Shown: positions 1 to 7,546 of the stretch, piece after piece
Layout: every line of letters starts with the position of its first letter
Numbering within the stretch: position 1 is the stretch's first letter
NCBI RefSeq assembly: GCF_002811875.1
Contig: NZ_NPDZ01000001.1
Location: forward strand, 682,001 to 746,000
Reading direction: 5' to 3'
DNA length: 64,000 nucleotides
Origin: Leptospira perolatii
GTDB lineage: Bacteria; Spirochaetota; Leptospiria; Leptospirales; Leptospiraceae
The notes under the pieces: generated by a model
The model's input: only the letters and a program-made list of their open reading frames with translations
The model's database searches: none
Told to the model about the DNA's origin: nothing
Position numbers and translations under genes: made by a program

Positions 1-1
1 A

Positions 2-679
2 GAGATTTCTCCTACGATCGCCTTGGTATCGAGTTTGATCCTGTATTCCATTTCGGTTTTCGAATGGGCTCCCTTCTTGTTGATTCCATTTTTCCTAGCG
101 CTCCAGAGAATCACGCTGATGACTTTTGCGATGGAAACGGGGACCTCCTTCGGTGGCCTTGGAAGTTCCCGGGAGATATTGCTCTCCGTCGCTGCGGAGC
201 CCATCATCATTTTGATGATCATCGTGGCTCAGTCAAAGTTGCAAATGCCGTTATCACAAGGTTCGATCATCATCGGCCTGGCATTTTTTGCGGCCTCTTC
301 GGTAGCGATTCTCGCAGAAGTTAAAAAACCGCCGTTTGATGATCCCAGAACTCACTTGGAATTGACGATGGTGCACGAGGCTATGCTTTTGGAAGCTTCC
401 GGTCGTACATTCGCTTTTTTTGAAGTAGCCGGATTCCATAAATTCTGCGCCTTAGTTGTCTTTCTGATTCGTTTATCAATCGAACATTCTCAACTTCATT
501 CTTGGGCGCCACTATATCAAAACTTGTTGGTATTGTTTGGAAGTCTCTTTTATTTTGGAGTCCTCGGATACTGGGAATCTATGAGTGTTCGTAGAAAATG
601 GACTTGGGTGCCCGAAACTCTAGGCTTAACATTCCTGTTTATCCTGATTTTGGGAACATTATTAAAACTGAATATATAG
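2..679 (+). CDS. HyfC/NuoH-like membrane subunit, 5'-truncated by window edge
   Basis: The reading frame is open from base 2, so the gene begins before the window; the TTG at 23 is only an internal codon. The protein is a multi-helix membrane protein. It carries the HyfC/HycD version of the NuoH loop (EVKKPPFDDP, then THLELTMVHEAM and LEASG), which in complex I and group 4 hydrogenases lies at the interface between the quinone/NiFe subunit and the membrane arm. It ends 7 bp before the next gene, and four more subunits of the same complex follow. The expected neighbour upstream would be a HyfB-like antiporter subunit, not visible here. The role is anchoring and coupling in an ion-pumping membrane complex. 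Family assignment is solid; the physiological electron donor is unknown. Confidence 0.88.
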   Translation, partial: EISPTIALVSSLILYSISVFEWAPFLLIPFFLALQRITLMTFAMETGTSFGGLGSSREILLSVAAEPIIILMIIVAQSKLQMPLSQGSIIIGLAFFAASSVAILAEVKKPPFDDPRTHLELTMVHEAMLLEASGRTFAFFEVAGFHKFCALVVFLIRLSIEHSQLHSWAPLYQNLLVLFGSLFYFGVLGYWESMSVRRKWTWVPETLGLTFLFILILGTLLKLNI

Positions 680-686
680 GGAGCGA

Positions 687-1355
687 ATGATTATGAATCG
701 TGCTGATATGCTTTTTGACATAGTCTATTTGCTTCTGCTCTTGACCGGTGTGGTCATTCTCATCGAGAACAGGTTGAAGCGAGTGCTGCAGATTTTAACT
801 CTGCAAGGGATGCTTCTTGCCATTTCTGTTTTGCAAGTTCACAAAATCACGGAATACCATACTTGGATATTAATCGGACTAATCCTAATTTTTAAGATTC
901 TCTTGTCCCCGATCGTTTTGTATTGGGTTTCTAATAGAATGCGCGTTAGAGAAGGAACTCACCCGAGGGTTGGCTCTACCGCAACTTTGTTCTTTTTGAT
1001 CACAGGCATTCTATTCGCCGTTGGAATTACAGAGGGCCTTGAAAAACTCCCCGAGGGAATCCATCGTATCGACGTAGTTTATGTACTTCTTCTGATCTAT
1101 GTGGGAATTCTTACTTTCATAGTCAGAACTCATTGGATTGCACTAGTTGCAGGATTTGTAATTTTCGAGAATGGAACCTTCTTGCTGACACTACTGTTGC
1201 ACGGCGGTCTTCCTTTCGGAGTCGAGTTGGGAGCCTTCGTCGACGCATTACTCGTAATCGTTTCTGCCGCCGCTATTCGAATTAGGACGGATCCGCGGAA
1301 ACACGCTCAATTGGTACCCCCTGTTCAAGATGGAGAAATTGTAGATGACTTATGA
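687..1355 (+). CDS. HyfE-like hydrogenase-4 membrane subunit
   Basis: A 222-residue membrane protein with about seven hydrophobic helices. It starts at ATG 687 (MIMNRADML), with AGGGAG a few bases upstream. Its position between HyfC-like and HyfF-like genes and its helix pattern match HyfE, a small subunit that combines NuoK-like helices with extra ones. It ends inside the next gene (11-bp overlap), suggesting translational coupling. The C-terminal tail (residues about 205-222) is hydrophilic and probably cytoplasmic. HyfE is a weakly conserved family, so the call rests on context as much as on sequence. Confidence 0.75.
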   Translation: MIMNRADMLFDIVYLLLLLTGVVILIENRLKRVLQILTLQGMLLAISVLQVHKITEYHTWILIGLILIFKILLSPIVLYWVSNRMRVREGTHPRVGSTATLFFLITGILFAVGITEGLEKLPEGIHRIDVVYVLLLIYVGILTFIVRTHWIALVAGFVIFENGTFLLTLLLHGGLPFGVELGAFVDALLVIVSAAAIRIRTDPRKHAQLVPPVQDGEIVDDL

Positions 1356-2562
1356 AATTCTAATCTACGTTGCGTTAGCTGTAGGTGGGTTACTGTCCCT
1401 GAGTTTTCTTATTGCTCATACCAAAAATCAGGAAAACAGCATCGTATGGACCTTAGTAATGCTGATGTTTTGCGCAGTATTGCTGTTTTCGTTAAGAGTT
1501 ACTGATCTGACTTTTCAGTGGGTCTTGATAGAAACGAGCACCTTATTTGGCGCCTTGCTAGTCGCATCCAATGGATCTAGCAAGTCCGTCGAAGCCGCTT
1601 GGAAATTCCTGCTTTTGAACTCTTACGGATTGGGTATTGCCTTCATTGGATTGATCCTCATTTCTTTTGGAAATCAAAATGCAATATCCATGGATTCGAC
1701 TGTACTATTGGCTACTATCGGTGCGCATGATAACTTTATAGTGCAAATCGGACTCTGGCTCGCGATCTTTGGCTATTCCGCGAAATTAGGTTTGTTTCCG
1801 AATCTGTTTTGGGTTGGAGATACATATGCCGAAAGTTCCAGCCAAATTTCTGGTTTGATCGCAGCATTTATTCCGGTTGCGGTAAGTTTTGCTCTACGTC
1901 CTCTCTTGGAGATGGATGCAATGCTTTCTCCGAAATTCATAAAACCGTCTAACGTATTTTTGATTTCGGGGATTATTACGATTTTGTATAGCATTTGGAC
2001 CGTTTATCAATTGCAAGATGTTCGAAGGATGACCGCAAAGGTAGCCCTTTTTCATAGCGGTGCGATCGCGGTCTTCTTATGGTTTCGTCCTTCTAATGAA
2101 ATATTCTTTTTTCTGCAAGCAGTCAATCTTGCCCTAAAAGGGTTCTTATTTTCGTCATTGGGTATTTTGAGGATGGACGGTGGGCACAGATTTTTGGACC
2201 AAATACTGGGAGGGAGAGGGATTCATAGGTTTACGACATTTCTCATGCTTGCTGCGGTATGCGCGGCATTCACTTTGCCCATCTCGCCGGTCTTCTTTAC
2301 GGACCTTTTATTAGTAAAGCTTGGGTTGGATAACGGATACTTCTGGCCTTTAGTGGTTCCGGGACTAGGTCTGATTTTCTTTGCGGTCATATTCGGTAGG
2401 TTGCTTCCTTTATTAAATTTACCTCATAGAAAAGTCTATAAAGATATTCGCAATAACGTGAATATTCGATTCGTTATCACGACTGTGCTTTTGTTCATAC
2501 TGATTGCCCTAGGTTTCCTAGGATTCTGGGGATTGACGCAAGGAGGTTGGATTCATGGCTGA
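1345..2562 (+). CDS. HyfF/NuoN-like proton-translocating subunit
   Basis: A 405-residue antiporter-like membrane subunit (Proton_antipo_M family) with about 12 helices. Ion-pathway residues are recognisable: a helix-borne Glu in LIETSTLFGALLV, a Lys in GYSAKLGLFPNLFW before DTYAESS (the family's KaplfPfHxWLPdAh segment), and a second Lys in NLALKGFLFSSLG. It is shorter than E. coli HyfF. It overlaps hyfE-like by 11 bp and the large-subunit gene by 8 bp, so the operon is tightly coupled. Because these charged residues are kept while the catalytic subunits have lost cofactor ligands, the complex probably still moves ions. That is inference. Confidence 0.8.
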   Translation: MTYEILIYVALAVGGLLSLSFLIAHTKNQENSIVWTLVMLMFCAVLLFSLRVTDLTFQWVLIETSTLFGALLVASNGSSKSVEAAWKFLLLNSYGLGIAFIGLILISFGNQNAISMDSTVLLATIGAHDNFIVQIGLWLAIFGYSAKLGLFPNLFWVGDTYAESSSQISGLIAAFIPVAVSFALRPLLEMDAMLSPKFIKPSNVFLISGIITILYSIWTVYQLQDVRRMTAKVALFHSGAIAVFLWFRPSNEIFFFLQAVNLALKGFLFSSLGILRMDGGHRFLDQILGGRGIHRFTTFLMLAAVCAAFTLPISPVFFTDLLLVKLGLDNGYFWPLVVPGLGLIFFAVIFGRLLPLLNLPHRKVYKDIRNNVNIRFVITTVLLFILIALGFLGFWGLTQGGWIHG

Positions 2563-4000
2563 TCGAAAAAGTAAGATTGCTACAGGATTATTTTATCCTG
2601 CTCAGGGCACAGATTATTACGTATTTAAGATCTCCCAGAGCAATCTCTTTATGGAGACCCAAAAGAAAGGTGTTTCGGATCTGCTAAATATGCTGATGGA
2701 TCGAAAGTATCCTCTTTGGTTATTGAGACACTCTTTGGGTACTTCTGAGCTACCCGAAGATTATACTGACCGGGATGCAAGAGAATACTTGTCTCTGAAA
2801 AGAGAAGCTTATGTATCTAGACTTTATAAACAAGGAACTTTGAGAGGATTGAAATATTCCGGGCTTAAGATTCCGATTTTGGAGGGATGTTACAGCCACG
2901 CGGTCGGACCGATTCATGCCGGAGTGATTGAGCCTGGACATTTTAGGTTCGTAGTCAATGGAGAACAGATCCAAAACTTGGAGATCCGACTCGGTTTTCA
3001 AAAACGAGGAATATTATCTAAACTTGTTGGATGCGATCCGATAAGAGCCATGGCGATTGCGGAAACCATCTCAGGTGATTCAACAGTCGCGTACTCCTAT
3101 GCCTTCTCCAAAGCTTTCGAGTCGGCATTCCAATGGAAGGTTTCTCCGGATGTGGAGCTCTGGAGGATGGTCCTGCTCGAGGTAGAAAGGATTGCGGTTC
3201 ACATCGGTGATATGGGAGCTATCGCTGGGGACATTGGCTATTATCCATTACTCGGAGTTTGTTCAACAGATAGGGGAGTTCCTCTAGGTTTCATGGAGAC
3301 ACTGGTAGGAAATCGCATGGGCAAGGGTGCGCTTTATCCAGGAGAAGTCAGGGCAAATCCTAAGTTGGTAGCCTCGGATCTAAAAGACATCAAGAAAAAG
3401 TTGGTCGCTCTATTACGAAAGATTGAAATTCACTTCGGTAAAGCCGCCAGGGATTCCACGATCAGAGAAAGGTTGCAGAACTGCGGAATATTAAGAACTA
3501 CGCAAGCATATACAAACGGTGTCATCGGTATGGCATGTCGTGCGACAGGAATGAAACTGGATCTAAGATACGGCCAGCCTCTTTATTCGCACGCAAAGGA
3601 ACCTTTACAATTGGATCATGATCCTGCTTCGTTTCACGGAGACGCATGGTCTCGGTTCTATCTTCGGTTCCTGGAATTTCAGGCAAGTTCTCATTGGCTG
3701 CTACAGGTAATCGAAACATTGAATTTGGATGCGTCCGGCAAAGGTGCTTTTAGGGTATTAAAAGAAAAGCCAGAGGTAAAAGGATCAGGACCTTTTTACG
3801 CGGGTGTAGAGGGATGGAGAGGTTCGAATTTGGTCGCGCTCTTGCTCAATCAAAACGGAACAATAAAGGAAGCGTATATACGCGACCCGAGCGTTCTGAA
3901 CTGGCACGCACTAGAAATCGCGATTCGAGGTGAGCTTGTCGGTGACTTTCCTCTGAACAACAAATCCTTCAATTTGAGCTATGTTGGGGTGGATCTTTAA
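2555..4000 (+). CDS. HyfG/NuoCD-like large subunit lacking NiFe ligands
   Basis: A 481-residue protein homologous to the group 4 [NiFe]-hydrogenase large subunit and NuoD. The NuoD-like core begins near residue 125 (GPIHAGVIEPGHF, LEIRLGFQKRGILSKL) and includes LEVERIAVHIGDMGAIAGDIGY and RATGMKLDLRYG. At the place where hydrogenases have RVCGIC the sequence reads ETISGDST, so both N-terminal Ni ligands are Ser. No CxxC exists anywhere; the five cysteines are isolated. The C-terminal DPCxxC is absent and the protein ends NKSFNLSYVGVDL. The N-terminal ~120 residues resemble a reduced NuoC-like domain. It should be a structural or quinone-site module, not a hydrogenase. It overlaps hyfF-like by 8 bp and touches the next gene at base 4000. 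Confidence 0.82.
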   Translation: MADRKSKIATGLFYPAQGTDYYVFKISQSNLFMETQKKGVSDLLNMLMDRKYPLWLLRHSLGTSELPEDYTDRDAREYLSLKREAYVSRLYKQGTLRGLKYSGLKIPILEGCYSHAVGPIHAGVIEPGHFRFVVNGEQIQNLEIRLGFQKRGILSKLVGCDPIRAMAIAETISGDSTVAYSYAFSKAFESAFQWKVSPDVELWRMVLLEVERIAVHIGDMGAIAGDIGYYPLLGVCSTDRGVPLGFMETLVGNRMGKGALYPGEVRANPKLVASDLKDIKKKLVALLRKIEIHFGKAARDSTIRERLQNCGILRTTQAYTNGVIGMACRATGMKLDLRYGQPLYSHAKEPLQLDHDPASFHGDAWSRFYLRFLEFQASSHWLLQVIETLNLDASGKGAFRVLKEKPEVKGSGPFYAGVEGWRGSNLVALLLNQNGTIKEAYIRDPSVLNWHALEIAIRGELVGDFPLNNKSFNLSYVGVDL

Positions 4001-4866
4001 TGGCAATTTATGAAATCGTAAACTTTTTCAAAAAGCCGGCTACTTTAAACTACAAAAAGCCGACACCTGTTCACGGAAAGGCGAGAGGCGTTCCGGTTCC
4101 GGTAAAAAACGGATCTTGTGAAGGTTGCAGTGAGTGCGTTAGTTATTGCCCTACAAAAGCGATAGCTCTCAACGGTTCCCAATCGAAGTCCAAACTCGTT
4201 TTCGACTACGGAGCTTGTTTGCAATGCGGGCTCTGTGTGGAGATTTGCCCGAATGCTATATTAGAGAATTCTGGATTGATTTACGCTTTTACGTTAGATA
4301 GAGAAGAGCTTGTAGTGGAATATGAAAACGGTGTAATACAGGAAAATCCGAGCAAGCCGCTGCGTACGAATCCTTTCGAAGTACAAGAAACGAAGCAGGA
4401 AAGATTAGAACGAAGAGAAGAATTCAAAAAATTAACTCACAGAAAAGGATTAAATTATCGTGAAGTAGCTGCTTGCGGCAATAACACGGTAGAGGCGGAG
4501 TTGAATGCGAGCTTTAACAACGTATTCGATTCTGAATCTGAGGGAGTCCGCTCTGTGGCATCACCGAAGCACGCGGATGTGTTGCTGTATTCCGGTCCAG
4601 TGAGTGACGGAATGAGGGGTCCGCTCGCAAAAGCCTGGGACACTATGCCGGATCCGAAGGCTTTAGTCGCTTGTGGTACCGAAGCGATCTCGGGAGGTTC
4701 TTTTGAGCGGGGAATTGTCCCTAGGGAGCCTGACCTTTATATTCCAGGAGATCCCCCGAGGCCGGACACGATTTTGCAGGGTCTGCGGCTATTGATGGGT
4801 AGGTTGGATTATTCTTTTCGCAAGGAATTGCAGAAGGTGATCGAGCTCCGCAAGAAAAAGAATTAA
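4000..4866 (+). CDS. Ferredoxin-NuoB fusion subunit with altered N2-cluster ligands
   Basis: A 288-residue fusion. Residues about 30-90 form a two-cluster ferredoxin domain with intact motifs CEGCSECVSYCP and CLQCGLCVEICP, enough for two [4Fe-4S] clusters. Residues about 150-275 match the NuoB/HycG domain (SPKHADVLLYSGPVS, MRGPLAKAW). The N2-cluster cysteines are changed: the CNGCE segment reads ACGNNTVEAE, the third ligand in GxCxxSGG is Glu (GTEAISGG), and the fourth in PGCPPRP is Asp (PGDPPRPD). At least three of four ligands are therefore gone. It starts directly at the end of the large-subunit gene and ends the operon. Electrons could reach the ferredoxin clusters, but the usual cluster facing the quinone or NiFe site appears absent. 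Confidence 0.82.
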   Translation: MAIYEIVNFFKKPATLNYKKPTPVHGKARGVPVPVKNGSCEGCSECVSYCPTKAIALNGSQSKSKLVFDYGACLQCGLCVEICPNAILENSGLIYAFTLDREELVVEYENGVIQENPSKPLRTNPFEVQETKQERLERREEFKKLTHRKGLNYREVAACGNNTVEAELNASFNNVFDSESEGVRSVASPKHADVLLYSGPVSDGMRGPLAKAWDTMPDPKALVACGTEAISGGSFERGIVPREPDLYIPGDPPRPDTILQGLRLLMGRLDYSFRKELQKVIELRKKKN

Positions 4867-4939
4867 CTCTTAGGAAAAAAAGCGGACATAGGAGTTCCAA
4901 CGTCCGATCATTAAAAAGGGATTCTTCCCCATCAAGCGG

Positions 4940-5824
4940 ATGAATCTCGAATTCGGAAAATGGAACCAACTCATCCAAGCAATGGATGCAGGAAAGCGAA
5001 TCATACTCCACGGAGTTGTGCTTACTTCCTGCTATCAATCCAACTTGGAAAACTACCTCAGATTCTGTCTTGATTATTACAAAAAGACGGACCTTCTTCC
5101 TCCCGCATTATCTTTGTTATTCGCATTAATGGATCGCTCCCATAGGGAGAATTGTAGGAACTTCTTTTTCCTGCAAAACGGTTGGGACGCGGCTGATGGA
5201 AGCGACCTATCCGGAAAGGAAGATCAGTTCATTTCTCAATGGGATTTTTCTTCCCCGAATAAATTTAGAGCTGAATTAAAAGAAAAAGGTTTTTTCTTGA
5301 GAACTACGATATTTCACGGTCCTGGTTCTATCTCTATTGAAATTGCAAATAATGCAATAATTCCCGACGAATCCGAGGAGGATTTAACCGAGTATTTGTC
5401 CAGAGCAAAGAGTTACCTGGATGTGTCCGAATATTTTGAAGACTATCCTTTTGACGAAGAGGGAAAAGAGTTAGGCATTGCACTTGCCTTTTTACAATTT
5501 CGTGATATTGGAATTCACCCTAGCTTAATTCGATTTGAAACTTCTGGAGGCGAGCATGTTTTCAGAGTCGAACTTCCGTTCGATGAGGGATTCGAGTCGA
5601 TTCGCGAAAAACTACTGCACGACGAGGACATTCGACCTTTTCCCGATTTTCACGAGAAGGAAACGGAACCATCTTGGAAGACTTCCAAATGCAACTATTG
5701 CGGCAGAGTAGTAGACGATAGAATATTTTTCCCGAAAGTTCCGGAAGATGTGAACTTAAAACACGCAGAGCATTTATCTAGAGACCTAGGAATTTGCGCC
5801 TGGTGTCTTTCCAGTTATATCTAG
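4940..5824 (+). CDS. Degenerate HATPase-fold protein with C-terminal zinc-type CxxC pairs
   Basis: A 294-residue protein not assigned to a named family by eye. Its middle (residues about 130-215: SIEIANNAIIP, ELGIALAFLQFRDIGIHPSL, RVELPF) lines up with the histidine-kinase-like ATPase at 62808-63554 (RIEVLNNIEILP, GLGLALILIMLKGEGIDPSH, RLEIPL). The N-box and the glycine-rich lid are poorly kept here, so ATP binding is doubtful. The tail holds CNYCG and CAWC, a likely zinc site. It starts at ATG 4940, 73 bp after the hydrogenase-like operon. Its last 39 bp overlap the convergent nucleotidyltransferase gene. The role is unknown; a regulatory or docking function is possible. Confidence 0.6.
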   Translation: MNLEFGKWNQLIQAMDAGKRIILHGVVLTSCYQSNLENYLRFCLDYYKKTDLLPPALSLLFALMDRSHRENCRNFFFLQNGWDAADGSDLSGKEDQFISQWDFSSPNKFRAELKEKGFFLRTTIFHGPGSISIEIANNAIIPDESEEDLTEYLSRAKSYLDVSEYFEDYPFDEEGKELGIALAFLQFRDIGIHPSLIRFETSGGEHVFRVELPFDEGFESIREKLLHDEDIRPFPDFHEKETEPSWKTSKCNYCGRVVDDRIFFPKVPEDVNLKHAEHLSRDLGICAWCLSSYI

Positions 5825-6538
5825 ATAGGCGGTCCACTCTGGTCCGTACTGGATTCCAAAATCAGTATCCTTGTGAAGCAAATAAGGTTCCTTTTCTCCG
5901 AGATCTATGAATTCACCGGGGAAAACCTTTCCACCTAACTTAGATTTGGCGGACAGTTCGCGGAATATGTCGGCCAGATCGTAGCTTCGGTTCACCTCTA
6001 AGTCGGAAAGGATCGAGGCTCTGATCCAAGCAAGACCCAGATAGAAATATTTCCCTGTTTGCAAAAAATTGACTTTTCCATCCGAAAGCGAGAGCCCAGT
6101 GTAATTGTCTTTATTCGATAAAAGGCCGAGATACAAAATGCAGTCGAATTTTTCTCTTTCTTCGTCGCTAGGCCAAGGATTGAAATCCTTCTCAGGCAAT
6201 AAGATAAAATCCGGATTGATGATCAAATATTCATCGTTCAGAGAGCCGAATCTTTCGATTGCAGTCCTGAGTCCGCCAGCGGTTCCTAATATCTCCGGAA
6301 TTTCCTCAGAAACATGAATCGGAAAGAGAGAGAACTTTTCAAACTCTCCAGAGAATTTTTCTTTCAAATGATGAACGTTGACGGTCGCTTCTGTCATTCC
6401 CCACTTGTTAGCTAGAAACAGAGAATAGTATATTAAAGGAACATGATGTACTAAAAGTAAAGGCTTGGGGGTGTCATTAGTGAGTTCGCGCATTCTGGTT
6501 CCAAATCCGGCGCAAGGTAAGAACACTTTCTTTTTCAA
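5786..6538 (-). CDS. murU: MurU-like sugar-1-phosphate nucleotidyltransferase
   Basis: A 250-residue NTP-transferase. The N-terminal signature is KVFLPCAGFGTRMRELTND followed by TPKPLLLV, the nucleotide-binding GxGTRM...TPKP pattern; ILGTAGGLRTAI and LIINPDFI (metal/sugar region) follow. It is slightly longer than Pseudomonas MurU. Its gene lies 7 bp downstream of an AmgK-like sugar kinase, the arrangement of the MurNAc recycling pathway in which AmgK makes MurNAc-1-phosphate and MurU makes UDP-MurNAc. The pairing drives the MurU name; a mannose-1-phosphate guanylyltransferase-like enzyme for surface polysaccharide is the alternative. It is the last gene of a leftward operon with two sensor kinases. 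Its 3' end overlaps the convergent gene at 4940-5824. Confidence 0.68.
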   Translation of the reverse strand: MKKKVFLPCAGFGTRMRELTNDTPKPLLLVHHVPLIYYSLFLANKWGMTEATVNVHHLKEKFSGEFEKFSLFPIHVSEEIPEILGTAGGLRTAIERFGSLNDEYLIINPDFILLPEKDFNPWPSDEEREKFDCILYLGLLSNKDNYTGLSLSDGKVNFLQTGKYFYLGLAWIRASILSDLEVNRSYDLADIFRELSAKSKLGGKVFPGEFIDLGEKEPYLLHKDTDFGIQYGPEWTAYLDITGKTPGANS

Positions 6539-6545
6539 AACTGTT

Positions 6546-7538
6546 TCAGCTCTCTACCAAACTCATAAAGTCTTTGTCATTCATTAACTCCTTTCGAAGC
6601 AAATGAAAGAATACGAAAAGATGGTCAGGAAATAATCCTACCTGAACGATTTCGAGCAAATTTTCCAGGCAATTTAAAAGGCTGATTCTATACTTATCAA
6701 AACCTTTATCAGTAACCAGCATAAAGTAGGAACCTAACGCTTTGTAAGACCTTTGTAAGCATTGCAAATAAAAGCACTCTTTTGCTTTGGGAAGGTTAGG
6801 GTCAAGGAATCGTTGGAAATGCAAATACAATCCTTGGCGCATCGAAAATGGTATAGGACGGTACGCGTCGTAGAGAAGGCTAGCCAGATCGTAAAAAGGA
6901 GTTCCCATTCTTGCGTCCTGAAAATCGATCAAAGTAAGTTTTCCCTCATCGGATAAAAGTATATTTCTAGAATGGTAGTCTCGATGGCAAAAGACTTTGA
7001 CCGGATATTGTCCCAGATACGCCGAGGCTTCTTCCATAAATATTTTTACTTCGGGCCTGAGGACGATTTCTATATTAAATCTCTTGGAGAACCGATCGAA
7101 CGCAGAAAGAGTAAACTGATTTTCATAATTTAACTTTTCGTAATCGAACAATCTATTTATTACTGGCTCCTCTGGTTGGAGCTCCTGCATGCGAGCGATT
7201 GTCTGTATCAAGTCCATTAGATAATCACGATATTGCGAATCGTCGGAGACAGAAGTTAGGTCTTTTTCTCCGGCATCGGAAAGTAGCATTAAGTGATTCG
7301 ATTCGTCTGTCTTAATGATTTGCGGTACAGATATGTGGTTTTTTTGGAGAAACTTGGAGACTTCCACATAGTCGTGCTGGTACTGCACATCCTTGCTTAA
7401 GATAAGTTTCCGTTTTGGATAATAAATTCTGAAGTAACGCCTAGCGGATGCTTCTGGAGTAAGCGCTTCAATTCTGTTCGGAACTTCGCCGTCCAGAGTG
7501 ACAAATTTTTGTTCTATTTCTCCTAGTGAAAAAGACAT
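6546..7538 (-). CDS. amgK: AmgK-like aminoglycoside-phosphotransferase-family sugar kinase
   Basis: A 330-residue APH-fold kinase. The N-lobe includes ARRYFRIYYPKRKLILSKD; the catalytic loop is FCHRDYHSRNILL, with the Brenner-type HxD and the Asn; the metal-binding Asp lies in LIDFQDARMGTPFYDLASLL. Length and layout match AmgK, the anomeric MurNAc/GlcNAc kinase. The MurU-like partner follows 7 bp downstream and a hybrid histidine kinase ends 8 bp upstream, so all are probably cotranscribed. Substrate specificity cannot be read from sequence; other small-molecule kinases of this family remain possible. Confidence 0.68.
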   Translation of the reverse strand: MSFSLGEIEQKFVTLDGEVPNRIEALTPEASARRYFRIYYPKRKLILSKDVQYQHDYVEVSKFLQKNHISVPQIIKTDESNHLMLLSDAGEKDLTSVSDDSQYRDYLMDLIQTIARMQELQPEEPVINRLFDYEKLNYENQFTLSAFDRFSKRFNIEIVLRPEVKIFMEEASAYLGQYPVKVFCHRDYHSRNILLSDEGKLTLIDFQDARMGTPFYDLASLLYDAYRPIPFSMRQGLYLHFQRFLDPNLPKAKECFYLQCLQRSYKALGSYFMLVTDKGFDKYRISLLNCLENLLEIVQVGLFPDHLFVFFHLLRKELMNDKDFMSLVES

Positions 7539-7546
7539 CGCCGAGA

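Noticed and set aside
2555..4866. Calling the operon a functional [NiFe] hydrogenase
   Set aside because: The four NiFe cysteines and at least three N2-cluster cysteines are absent.
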